64,000 nucleotides of DNA from CAVSXS01 sp963767715 (GTDB taxonomy: Bacteria; Chloroflexota; Ktedonobacteria; Ktedonobacterales; Ktedonobacteraceae): NCBI GenBank assembly GCA_963767715.1, contig CAVYFA010000019.1, positions 70,536 through 134,535 on the forward strand, given 5' to 3'. Below, in pieces: positions 42,863-52,578 of the stretch. Each line of letters starts with the position of its first letter. The stretch's first letter is position 1. The notes under the pieces were generated by a model. The model ran no database searches, was not told the DNA's origin, and saw nothing but the letters and a program-made list of their open reading frames with translations. The translations under genes and the position numbers were made by a program.

Positions 42863-43558
42863 TTATGAAGCGCATGACCATTCTCGCCAGCTATAGCCGT
42901 CTCGCACGAATATCTCGTGCGCGGCCTGAATATTGGCCGAGGCATTGTACGGAGAGCTTGCCGCCTCAGATGTTCCCACCCAGGTGCTCGGATAGAGGAT
43001 TTGAAAGACGCCTTCAGCGTGGCTGCCGCCAATCGAAATCGGATTATAAGCATCCGGATTGTACCCCGACTCGCATTTCGCCACCTGCAGCGCACCCGGT
43101 GCGTAAGACCCGAAGACCTGCTCGATCATGGCTACGACCGAAGACTGACCGGGAGGGGGGCTGGTCGGCATCGGTGCTGGTGTCGTTTGGATAGGAGGGC
43201 TGGTCGGCACCGGTGTTGGGTATATCCGTAAACCGCTATTTGCCGCTGGATGATGCGCTACAACTTTCGGTACCCGCTTTGGCTGAATACGAGGGTGAGT
43301 ATCTTGACCGGTCACGACAGTAGGGGTCAGATCCAGTTGATGCGGGCGCGTGACTGCCTGGACGTTAGCTGCCGTGGAACAGCTCGACGCTGAACGCGAG
43401 AAGCAATTCGCGGAATCCGCGAACTGAGACGACTGCTGCAACTGTTGCGCTACGAATTTGCCACCTACAGCCATTCCAATGATGGCGAGGACTGCCGGCA
43501 CTACTACGAACTTACGAGAAAATACGAAACGACGACGTGTTACAAACGGTTTCATCAT
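42863..43558 (-). CDS. Secreted lysozyme-like (transglycosylase SLT) protein
   Basis: About 231 residues. Basic start and a hydrophobic segment (VVVPAVLAIIGMAVGG) act as signal or anchor; a long Pro/Thr linker (PTPVPTSPPIQTTPAPMP) spans the wall; the C-terminal 75 residues are lysozyme-like: ALQVAKCESGYNPDAYNP with the catalytic glutamate, SHAEGVFQILYPSTWVG and YNASANIQAAHEIFVRDGY. Likely cleaves peptidoglycan glycan strands during growth or spore formation. Monoderm cell envelope of the class fits. Start at 43558; a second Met follows directly. Confidence 0.8.
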   Translation of the reverse strand: MMKPFVTRRRFVFSRKFVVVPAVLAIIGMAVGGKFVAQQLQQSSQFADSANCFSRSASSCSTAANVQAVTRPHQLDLTPTVVTGQDTHPRIQPKRVPKVVAHHPAANSGLRIYPTPVPTSPPIQTTPAPMPTSPPPGQSSVVAMIEQVFGSYAPGALQVAKCESGYNPDAYNPISIGGSHAEGVFQILYPSTWVGTSEAASSPYNASANIQAAHEIFVRDGYSWREWSCAS

Positions 43559-43736
43559 ACGCTTTCTAACTGACGAGTTGGACTACGAGACATAAAAAAT
43601 TGCCCCGCAAAGTCGCGGGGACAACGAGGACAGTTTAACATAGGCGAAGTGACATACATCGAACAACCATGAAACGTAGTGACAATGGGCTAGGAGAAAA
43701 GTAGGGTCAGACAAGCGCCACCCGACCCCGATGGCG

Positions 43737-43806
43737 CCCGCGAGGGACGCCACTACATTTCACATTTGTCGACAAACGTCCGAAATGTAGTGGCGTCCCT
43801 CGCGGG
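43737..43806. repeat. Perfect 25-bp inverted repeat element
   Basis: Arms CCCGCGAGGGACGCCACTAC plus five more bases at 43737-43761, perfectly complementary to 43782-43806; the loop contains the palindrome TTTGTCGACAAA. It lies between the lysozyme-like gene and the cyclase-ATPase gene and shares its core with the repeat in the RsmC-like gene. Confidence 0.9.
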
Positions 43807-43835
43807 TGATCTTGTCCCGAATTTGTGGATCTGCC

Positions 43836-46752
43836 TCACCTTCCATCCATCTGCAAGACCGTGGCGATGACCTGCTCGAGCGGAGCGCTCCGTCCTTTCG
43901 TCCATGCCTGGGCAAAGGCCTCCTCGCCCACTTTCTTTCGGGCTACTGCCACTGCCTGTTCATAGTCGGCGCGCTCGACCGGGTGTATGGGAGCGCCCAG
44001 GCTCTCGCGCAGCGCCTGTGCGGTGCCCCAGAGCCCGACGGCTTCGAGGTCCCTGTCCTGCGCTGCCAGCAGCATGCCTATCACTTCCAGGCAGGCCGAC
44101 ACGAGCGCCTGGCTCCCGAGTGCGACCTGCATCCTCAAGCTCTCCTGGCAGCGTCTACGGGCCTCAAGCAGGTCCTGCTGCCTTAGCGCCACTCGTGCCA
44201 GGCCCAGCAGAGGCTCGATGCTGTCGCCGCCCGACCCTGTCTCCTGCTGGATGACGACGCTCTCCTCCAACTTCCGGCGGGCCTGCGTCCACTCACCTCG
44301 TGCCAGGTGCATCTGGCCCAGCAGGCCAAGCGCAAAGGCGCGCATCCAGTCGATGCCTTGCTCCTCAAATTGTGCCAGGCCCTGCTCGGCCAGTCGCCGG
44401 GCTTGTTCAGGATCGCGCTGCGACACGAAGAGCAGGCGCGCTAGCAGATAGGTCGTCCAGCTCACGCGCGGCTGTTCGCCCAGCGCCAGGCTGAGCGCTC
44501 TGGACTCTTCCAGCAGGGCCTGAGCTTGCTCGTAGTGGCCCTGTTCGGTGGCCGCCCGCCCCATTTCATTGAGGTTGCGACAGCCCTCTGGACTGTTCCC
44601 TTGTTCCCGGAAGAGCGCGTCAGCCTCCTCCAGCCGGGGCGTGGCCAGCCCGTAATGTCCCCTGACGCGTGCCACACTGCCCAGCAAAGTCAGGCACAGG
44701 GCACTACCAGCGCGATCACGCAGCTCCCGGTAGAGCACAAGGCCCTCGCCCCCCAGCGTCTCTGCTCGCTGCAGGTCATCGATGGCGAAGGCCATATCCG
44801 CTGCATTGCTCAGGACTCTCGCCTGCACCGAGGCTTTGACCCCGGAGCGTAGAGCCAGGGCCTGTTCCAGGAAAGCCTGCCCCTCCAGGTTGTAGCCACG
44901 CATGTACCAGAAGTCGTACAAGGCGCTACACAGGCGCAGCACGCGCTCGGCTTGCTCCCGCTCCTGCGGCATTGCTGCCTGTTGGTGGGCCTGCTCCAAG
45001 AGAAAGCTGAGGGCTGCCCGCAGGTTCTCGTGCTCCTGCTCCAGGCGACTGAGCCAGTGTTTCTGTTCGGCAGTTAACAGGCGAGGTGCGGCCTCCTCGG
45101 CCAGCGCCAGGTAGTACTGTGCATGCGCCTGCTTGACTGCCTCTGTCTCCCCTGCACTGGCAAGGACTTCTAGCCCGAACTCGCGTAACGTCTGCAGCAT
45201 CCACCAGCGGGGCTCGCCATCGTCCTGCCCCTCCTGCCGCAACAGGCTCTTGTCCACCAGCAACTCCAGTCCCTCCGGGATGTCCTTGGTCAGCCCGCCC
45301 ACTGCCGTACAGACCTGCTCGGCGGCCTGCCAGTCCCAGCCATCGACAAAAACTGCCAGCCGCCGGAAGAGCTGTTGCTCCTGCGGCGAGAGTAACTCGT
45401 AGCTCCAGGCGATGGCAGCCCGCAGCGTCTGCTGCCGGGCCGGCAGATCACGCGCGCCCCCACTGAGAACGGACAATCCCTGTTCCAGGCGAGCCAGTAA
45501 CATCTGCGGGCTGTAATACTTGGCTCTGGCCGCCGCCAGTTCAATGGCCAGCGGCAATCCATCCAGGCGTGCACAAATCTGAGCGACCGCAGGAGCCGTG
45601 GCATTGGTCACCTGGAAGTCGGATTTCACCGCCTGGGCGCGCTCGATGAAGAGGGCCACTGCCTCGTACCGCGAGAGCGCGCGCAGGTCGGGCAGGTGTT
45701 TGAGGTCGGGCAAGGAGAGCGGCGGGACGGCGAACTCGCGCTCGGCTCGCACGTGCAGAGCCACCCGGCTGGTCACCAGAAATCTTGAGAGAGGGACACA
45801 TGGCTAACAATTCGGCCGCCATCAGGGCAGCGGCAGCCACCTGCTCAAAATTGTCGAGCACCAGCAGGAGCTGTTTGGACTTGAGCGCGCGTTGCACCTG
45901 GCCAAACAGGGAACTTCCGCCGACATCAGGGATCGAGAGCACCTGCGCGATGGCCTCCATGACCTGCTCAGGGTTGGTCAAGGGCGCCAGGGGTACCACA
46001 AACACCCCGTCGGCATACTCCTCGCTGACCTCGGCTGCTACCTGCAGGGCCAGGCGCGTTTTGCCCACTCCCCCCGGCCCGGTCAACGTGAGCAAGCGCA
46101 CCTCGGGACGGGCCAGCAGGCGAGAGAGCGCCGCCACTTCCCGCTCGCGCCCAATGAAGAGCGTCGGCTCGATGGGCAGGTTGTTGGGACGGCTCTCCAG
46201 GGTTTTGAGCGGAGGAAAGGCAGTGGGAAGACCGGCAATGACGAGCTGAAAAAGACGGCTAGGCCGGCGCAGGTCCTTGAGGCGATGCTCGCCCAGGTCT
46301 TGTAATTGGGTGCCGTCGGGAAGGTTCTGCTCCACCAGTGCGCTCGTGGCCTGGGAGAGCAGGATCTGGCCACCATGCCCGGCGCTCATGATGCGTGCCG
46401 CGTGGTGGACATCCAGCCCCACGTAGCCTTCAACCGTGCGTTGCGGTTCACCCGTATGCAAGCCGATGCGCACCTGTACCACCGCATCTTGGGGCCACGA
46501 GTGAACGGCAAGGGCACGCTGGATGTCCACCGCCGCACCGACGGCGTCGCTGGTGCGGGCAAAGACGACGAAGAAGGCGTCGCCCTGCGTATCCACCTCC
46601 TGCCCCTGCCACTGCCTGAAAGCCGTTCGCAGCACGTGCCGACACTCTTGCAGCAGAGCGGCATAGTCTTCGCCCATCTGCTGCAACAGGCGCGTGGATC
46701 CTTCTATATCCGTGAAGAGTAACGTAAGGGTTCCCGTCGGCAACTGCGGCAC
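43836..46752 (-). pseudogene. Adenylate/guanylate cyclase-NTPase-TPR regulator, frameshifted
   Basis: Large signalling protein in two frames. The first (ATG 46752) starts with a class III cyclase domain (TLLFTDIEGSTRLLQQMG, DTQGDAFFVVFAR, VRIGLHTGEP), then an AP-ATPase/NB-ARC type P-loop (LTGPGGVGKTRLALQVA) and Walker B (LLLVLDNFEQV). After MCPSLKI the sense continues in a second frame with LVTSRVALHVRAEREF, LDGLPLAIELAAARA and a long TPR-like helical repeat to 43836. One T too many in the TTT at 45780-45782 explains the break. Joined, the protein has about 971 residues, usual for this widespread Chloroflexota/Actinobacteria design. The cyclase metal aspartates are present. May be decayed or a base-call error. 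Confidence 0.85.
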
Positions 46753-47191
46753 CGTTGGTCTCCTCGTCTAGCCTCGTGTGGTACGCCACCTTGAGGTTCT
46801 CTGCTTGCCGTTGGCTCGGTGTCCTCTTCAGTGAAAGCACATTACTGCCAGGACTTTCTTCTGCAGTATATCTTATCCATCAGGGACTGGGAAGGTCAAA
46901 CCTTTCCTCTCAGAAGCCTTGCTCTTTCATGCCCATTTGCTCAGTCAATGGAATCTGACCCCATTTTTGGGCCTTTTTCAACAAACTGGGTCGTTTTTGA
47001 GACGGTTGTACTTTTTCGTTAGGGGAAGAGGTGGCAAGCAGATGTGAATTAGAAACAGTGCTATAGAGAGGGAGCGCGAAGCGCAATGCAGTGCGGGTAC
47101 CAGTATCTTGCAGCCTTGCAGTTGCTGTGTTCTGGCTTTAGTATATAAGGAAGAGCAAGTGTCAGTAGGAACACCAACGAAAGGAACAACA
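46753..47191. other. Divergent intergenic region
   Basis: About 440 bp between the cyclase-ATPase gene and the divergent Rieske gene. Short ORFs have no support. It should contain promoters for both directions; I could not identify one with confidence. Confidence 0.4.
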
Positions 47192-48157
47192 ATGCTGCCT
47201 GATCCTGTCCTCATGAACGATTGGCATGTAGTCGCCTATGTGCCCGACCTGAAAGCTGATACGCCGATGGCGGTGCGCTTGCTTGAGGAAGATCTTGTCT
47301 TGTGGCGTGCGGGGGAGCATATCCATGCCTGGCGCGATCTCTGTGTGCATCGGGGCACGCGGCTTTCGCTTGGAAAAATTCAGGGTGAGACTTTGATGTG
47401 TCCGTATCATGGCTGGACGTATAATGAAGCTGGACAGTGCATTCGCTTCCCCGCTCACCCGACACAAAAACCACCTGCCACCGCCTGTGTGACCACTTAC
47501 CAGGTGCAAGAGAAATATGACTGGATATGGGTATGTCTCGGCACTCCCACACAAGATATTCCGCCGTTTGCGCAGTGGGATGATCCCTCGTTTCGGAAAA
47601 TCCACTGCGGACCATATCACTATCATGCCAGCGGGCCGCGGGCCGTTGAGAACTTTCTGGATGTGACCCATTTTCCGTTTGTGCACCAGGGATACTTAGG
47701 CGATCCTGAACATCCTGAAATTAGCGACTATGAAGCGGAAGTTCGCCCCGATAGCGTGACAGCACGCGACATCACCGTCTGGCAACCTGATCCCGATGGC
47801 TCAGGCAAAGGAGCCTACGTCACATATACCTACGATGTTGTCCGCTGCTTGACTGCGTTCTTTGTGAAGTCCTCATCCGGTCCCCGTTTCGCAATGTATT
47901 TTACTGTGACGCCGGTTTCCGAACGTGAGTCAATCGCCTGGACATATGTGGCACAGGACTACGAGCATATTCCTGAAGAAGAAATACGCACATTCGAGGA
48001 TATGATTACCTGGCAGGACGTTCCCATCGTCGAATTGCAGCGCCCCGAACTGCTGCCGCTCGACCTGCAAGCCGAGCTGCATCTTCGCTCCGACCGTACC
48101 GCTATCGCCTACCGCAAATGGCTGCGCCAGGTGGGCCTCACTTTCGGTACCGCATAA
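47192..48157 (+). CDS. Rieske non-heme iron oxygenase
   Basis: About 321 residues; oxygenase component of the phenylpropionate/pheophorbide type, which monooxygenates, demethylates or dihydroxylates aromatic-ring substrates and needs a separate reductase. The Rieske cluster ligands are CVHRG and CPYHGWTYNEAG. The catalytic iron site is in ENFLDVTHFPFVHQG, with Asp-x2-His-x4-His spacing. The start ATG 47192 has AAAGGAA six bases upstream; an upstream frame from 47108 lacks a ribosome site. No ferredoxin or reductase is adjacent, so partners are elsewhere. Confidence 0.9.
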   Translation: MLPDPVLMNDWHVVAYVPDLKADTPMAVRLLEEDLVLWRAGEHIHAWRDLCVHRGTRLSLGKIQGETLMCPYHGWTYNEAGQCIRFPAHPTQKPPATACVTTYQVQEKYDWIWVCLGTPTQDIPPFAQWDDPSFRKIHCGPYHYHASGPRAVENFLDVTHFPFVHQGYLGDPEHPEISDYEAEVRPDSVTARDITVWQPDPDGSGKGAYVTYTYDVVRCLTAFFVKSSSGPRFAMYFTVTPVSERESIAWTYVAQDYEHIPEEEIRTFEDMITWQDVPIVELQRPELLPLDLQAELHLRSDRTAIAYRKWLRQVGLTFGTA

Positions 48158-48470
48158 GCCTATCTACAGCAACCGCACGGAATCTGCAACAACGCGGGGA
48201 AACAAAAGAGCAGCCAGGAAAAAAAGGGGAGCGGTTGGTTAGAGCCGGTAAAAGACTCGACAGGGAGAGGTGGTAAAATACGGCTAGATTGATGTTCGTC
48301 TGCGAGCGACGCGCAGGGCTGGATGGCAGCCTGCCACCCCTGCGGCGCCGCGGCACGCCACATGCTGACCTTCGGAACTGCGTAAAAAAGAAAGTATAGG
48401 AGAGATAGTACAACAGGGGGAATGCCCGAAGCACTCCCCCTGCCATAAAATGAGCGGCTGCTTGCGACAG
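48158..48470. other. Convergent intergenic region
   Basis: About 310 bp between two convergent genes. A GC-rich stretch at 48300-48365 (GGATGGCAGCCTGCCACCCC) can fold but lacks a T-run. No supported ORF. Confidence 0.4.
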
Positions 48471-49025
48471 TTAGGGGTTGCGTTCTCCCGGCACGCTGGT
48501 TGGAGGCGACTGGGGCTGGGTATCATAAGTTCCCGGCGCAGCATTGGGATTATATGCTGGCGGGGGAACATTAGCATTGTATGGCCCAGCCTGAGCATTA
48601 GGGTTGTAGGCCCCCGCTTGAGCGGGATTGTTCGGCCCCGCAGCCATCGCCGGTTGCGCGCTTCTCAGGCGAGCAACAATATCATATGCTCCGCTCTGAC
48701 GCATGATACTGAGAGCCTGCTCCGGATTATTAAGGGATTTGATCAGCACAATGCTGCGGCCTGCATCAATTTCACTTTGATAGTTGCGCGCATCCTGCTC
48801 CGGTATACCAATTCTCATCCAGTCATCGGCCGAGTTTGTAGTGGCGGTAGACTGGCCCGTAAACATGCTTTTGATGCTCTCGACAAAACTGTTCGATCCG
48901 CGCTCCACTAACCTGATCTGGTCATAGCTATATCCGGCGCGACGCAGGTTATCGATGGCCAGATTTGCTTGCTCACGGTCTGCAAAAACCGCGATCATCG
49001 TCGATTGTTCGGCTGCTGTTACCAT
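48471..49025 (-). CDS. General-stress-protein-17M-like protein with Pro/Asn-rich tail
   Basis: About 184 residues. The first 120 form one alpha/beta domain like general stress protein 17M/YflT: MIAVFADREQANLAIDNLRR, AGYSYDQIRLVERG, IPEQDARNYQSEIDAGRSIV, LIKSL and the final QSGAYDI helix. The tail is a low-complexity repeat of AxxYNPNAQAGPYN type, about 60 residues, probably disordered. Role unknown; homologues respond to stress. GAAAGGAG precedes ATG 49025. Confidence 0.8.
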   Translation of the reverse strand: MVTAAEQSTMIAVFADREQANLAIDNLRRAGYSYDQIRLVERGSNSFVESIKSMFTGQSTATTNSADDWMRIGIPEQDARNYQSEIDAGRSIVLIKSLNNPEQALSIMRQSGAYDIVARLRSAQPAMAAGPNNPAQAGAYNPNAQAGPYNANVPPPAYNPNAAPGTYDTQPQSPPTSVPGERNP

Positions 49026-49111
49026 ATATTTCTGCTCCTTTCACTGCCGAGTAAATGTCTGTGAGTTCCTTCTACAGACTCTCTGAATACACGGACAAGG
49101 AGGGATGAAGG

Positions 49112-51287
49112 TTACATATAATTCTGTTGCAGCACTCCCGCCACCGTCGCCAGCAGCGCCTCTTCCGAACATGGCTTGGTCAAATAAGCATGGATGCCGA
49201 GTCCCTGGGCGCGCTGCCGGTGCTTTTCTGAGGAGCGCGAAGTGAGCAGGATGATCTTGAGGTCTGGCAGGAGTTCGCGGTCCTCCAGGATGTTGAGAAG
49301 TTCGTAGCCGTTGAGGTTGGGCATCTCCAGGTCGAGTAAGAGCACATCGGGCAAAGCCGTTGTCAAACGCTCCAGCGCCTCGATGCCGTCACGGGCCTCG
49401 ATCAGCGCGTAGCCTTGCGAGGCGAGCGTCTGGGAGAGCGTGCGGCGCATAAAGACCGAATCATCCACAATCATGACGCGCGGTACTCGCTCTCCTGGAT
49501 AGCTCGTCGACCGCGTGATTTCAGCTCCTGGCTCATCTCCCGAGGAAACCGCGACTTCACCGCTGCGCTCGCGCTCTTGATGCCGGCGGATCAGCGCGTG
49601 TAGGTCCAGTGCCAGCACAACCTCACTCGCGTGAGTGATGGCTGTGCCGGTAATGCCCGGACGCTGCAATGCTGCCGGCAGCGGCCTGACACACAACTCG
49701 ACCTCGCCCAGCACCTCATCGACCTGGATGGCTAATATGGGCAGGGCAGTGGGCGGTGCAGATTGAGTACTGTTGCGCAGGATGAGTACCGGCGAGATAT
49801 GTCTCGCTTCATTGATAGCAAGCATGGAAGGATTAGAGCGAACATCCAGCAGGATGTTAAGCACATATGCCTGTCCCGATTGCGCATAACCGCTATAATC
49901 GATGCGCTGCACCTGCGAGAACGGCACGAACACCTGCTGCTCCCCGGTGCTCAGCAGCAGCCCGCGCGTAGCCATTTGTATCGCAGGCCGCCAGGGCGAA
50001 GCCGATGCGCGAAAGGTAGCCGGTTGCAGGGCAAGCGCATCATTGCAGATGGCACGGGCCTGCGCAGCCTGCCGCTTGACCAGGGCATCGAGATGCGCCA
50101 GCGCCTGCTGCAACTGCGCGGTCGCGGTTGCAACATCCGCTATAGCCTCGCTGAGCGAGCGCGCCAGCACATGCTCCTCGGTGAAGTGATCCAGTTCCAG
50201 TTCATCCCAGAGCATCGTCTCTGCCAGCGCCCGCACCGAAGCAAAGGGCGGCTGCGCCGGGCGGGCGGACAATGGGCCCGGCTGGTAGACATGCCCGGTA
50301 CGCTGCGCCGATTCCCGCAGGATGCGCGCCACCAGTGACGAAGGGGCGAGTTCCTCAATAGAGGGTACGGCCTGCTCCGCGTCAATCAAGGGAGATGTGA
50401 GCATGGTTGGCATGCTCGCAACGAACGTCTCGATGCGCCGCAGGCGCGCCTGGGCCGCGTGGAGATCTGCGAGAGTGGTTTCAACCTCCTGGCGCGCAAA
50501 ATCGATGCCCTGCTGCTGCTCGGAAAGTTGCCCGGCATGCAGAGCGAGCAGCTCGAGGCGGCGACTTTCCACTCGCGTGAATGCAGCCTCTCCCGACAAT
50601 CCGCGTGACTCTCCTGGCTCGCCTACCTCTCCAGCTTCGCCGTCCTCGATTTCGCCATCCAGCCCCATATTGCGCAGGGGAAGCTGCATATTCGTGAAGC
50701 TCTCTTCCAGAGTAAGCAGGGGAAGAATGCTCTCCTGGCCTTCCGTTACGACGCTCTCGAGCGTAGTCTTGAGCGCCCCAACTGCATGGCCCAGCGCCTG
50801 CAGCCCGCTATGTGGCTCGATCTTCCGGCTACGTGCCAGGTCTACCAGCGCTTCGATAGCATGGGCAATCGTGGACATGGCGCTGCAGCCAATCGCCGCC
50901 GAGGAGCCCCGAATCTTGTGCGCGCCGCGCCTCAACGCCTCCAGTGCGGGCAGAGGCAGAGACAGGTAGAGCAGACGCCTCCTGCGAACCGAGGTACTCG
51001 AGCTGCAATGCACCCAGCGCTCGCTGCATCTCAGCGATATCCTCGTCCACCTCGGTCACGAATATCGACAGCATCTCCTCTTCGCCCTCGTCCTCGCCAG
51101 GGTCTCTCCCAGCCCTCCCTTCAATATCCTGCTCAGCCTCTTCCGGCAGCGTTGACATAGCCGGTCTGGCCTGATCATCGTCATCTGGAGCGCCCGTCAC
51201 GAAGTCATCCGTCGCCAGGAATTCGCGTATCACTTCCAGGTCTTCAGGGGTGAGTTCATTCGACTTGAAAGGAAGTGGATCAGCCAT
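49112..51287 (-). pseudogene. CheA-like HPt-CheW-REC protein without ATPase domain, frameshifted
   Basis: First frame (ATG 51287) encodes an acidic head and the beginning of an HPt domain (MLSIFVTEVDEDIAEMQRAL); the second frame resumes with RLLYLSLPLPALEALRRGAH and KIRGSSAAIGCSA, the phospho-accepting histidine. One extra G near 50972-50976 splits them. After a coiled-coil region the chain has a CheW-like domain (QQVFVPFSQVQRIDYSGYA, ILAIQVDEVLGEVELCVRPL) and a C-terminal receiver (RVMIVDDSVFMRRTLSQTLA, LLLDLEMPNLNGYE, YLTKPCS). No N, G1 or G2 box of a kinase ATPase domain exists between HPt and CheW. It would be a phosphotransfer scaffold. Its start overlaps the CheW gene by eight bases. 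Confidence 0.8.
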
Positions 51288-51780
51288 TGCGAGTCGCCAT
51301 TCTAATCTGCCGCACGACATCGGCCAGCAGCGCGTCAATATCCAGCACATCTGTCCTCTGCCCATCATCCAGCGTAATGGTCGGTCCAATGGCGGGCAAG
51401 AACAGGCCCAGCGCAAGATCCGCGTGGCGCATACACAGCAGCAGACCGCCGGTAGAGGGTAGATCGATCCCCGACAGATATGCTTCCAGGTTGACCACCG
51501 CCATCACCTCGCCTCGCCAGGCGGCCAGGCCGGGCATCCAGCGCGGCATCGCAGGCAGGAGCGCATAGCGCGCGGGTGACGGTATGACTTCTTCGATGGC
51601 AGCAAGCGGCAGCAGGCATGTTCTCTGGCGCAAAACGCATTCAAGGTATTGGCCTGCCTGTGCGTTTGCAGAGGAAGGGGACACAGCATCGCCGCCCGCT
51701 TGCTTGCGCGCAAATGCCCAGAATTCTTCTTCTGGCATATTTCCCAGGCGCTGCGCAGGGAAGGCATCGAGCGGCGACAT
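51280..51780 (-). CDS. CheW-like coupling protein
   Basis: About 166 residues. After a 45-residue head comes a CheW domain: YLECVLRQRTCLLPLAAIEE, PRWMPGLAAWRGEVMAVVNL and LGLFLPAIGPTITLDDGQ. CheW proteins link a histidine kinase to chemoreceptors; no receptor gene is nearby. It lies 14 bp after the response-regulator gene and overlaps the following CheA-like gene by eight bases, a tight three-gene operon similar in composition to pili-associated Pil-Chp systems. Confidence 0.85.
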   Translation of the reverse strand: MSPLDAFPAQRLGNMPEEEFWAFARKQAGGDAVSPSSANAQAGQYLECVLRQRTCLLPLAAIEEVIPSPARYALLPAMPRWMPGLAAWRGEVMAVVNLEAYLSGIDLPSTGGLLLCMRHADLALGLFLPAIGPTITLDDGQRTDVLDIDALLADVVRQIRMATRNG

Positions 51781-51794
51781 AAAATAATTGTCGG

Positions 51795-52184
51795 TTACGA
51801 GTAACTGGGTGCGCCCAGGTATGAATGCACCACCGTCATAACTTCCTGAGTACGGAATGGCTTGGTGATGTAGTCCTTCGCGCCCGCCAGCCGACCTTTG
51901 AGACGGTCAATCACACCATCGCGCTTCGAGAGCATGACAATGACCGTGTTGTTGAATTGCTCCTTGGTTTTGAAAAAGCGGGCGACTTCGTAGCCATCCA
52001 TGCGAGGAAGGCCGATATCGAGTATAACGAGGTCGGGTATCTGGCAACGTTTTTCTTTGAGGGCACATAAGGCTTCGACGCCATCGGGATAGCTGACGGA
52101 TGGGATGCCTTCACGTTTCAGGCTGGTTTCAATGATCTTCCGGACTGTTAGTGAGTCGTCAATGACCATGACCAGTTTGCTCAT
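51795..52184 (-). CDS. Single-domain response regulator (PilG/PilH or CheY-like)
   Basis: Receiver domain only, 129 residues: LVMVIDDSLTVRKIIETSLK with the acidic pair, phospho-aspartate in LVILDIGLPRMDGYEVARFF, the Ser of VIVMLSKRDG and the conserved Lys in DYITKPFRTQE. DDSLTVRK is typical of the PilG/PilH-type receivers. Phosphorylation changes partner binding rather than DNA binding, as there is no output domain. First gene of the operon with CheW and the CheA-like scaffold. AAGAGAGGATGAAACG precedes ATG 52184. Confidence 0.9.
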   Translation of the reverse strand: MSKLVMVIDDSLTVRKIIETSLKREGIPSVSYPDGVEALCALKEKRCQIPDLVILDIGLPRMDGYEVARFFKTKEQFNNTVIVMLSKRDGVIDRLKGRLAGAKDYITKPFRTQEVMTVVHSYLGAPSYS

Positions 52185-52578
52185 CGTTTCATCCTCTCTT
52201 TCACCACACTCACTACTTAGCTACATCCATGTAAAAATATCATGACGCTCATCCCGAGCGCCGCCGCACTTCAAACAAGACGGATCGATGATACGGCATA
52301 CGAACGACATCCTGTTTGTACAAACCCATAAATACCCGGAATTCGGGCGTTTTGGACGAAATGCGTTAGATGTTGGTCGAATCAGGGCTGCGCACAAGCC
52401 TTCCCTGGTTCTGAAATTTTCACTCCCCAGGTAATGGTACCATATGAAAATGCAAAGTGCAACGAAAATGTATAAAGATGTAATTAAAATTATCTATGTT
52501 GTTATAACAATGTCGGAAATGTAATGTTTTTCATACTGTTTAAGCCGCTTGTGCATCCTGTAAGCGCAGGATGACCTC
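52185..52578. other. Intergenic region
   Basis: About 390 bp between two minus-strand genes. AT-rich around 52440-52510. It should contain the promoter of the response-regulator operon. No ORF with support. Confidence 0.4.
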
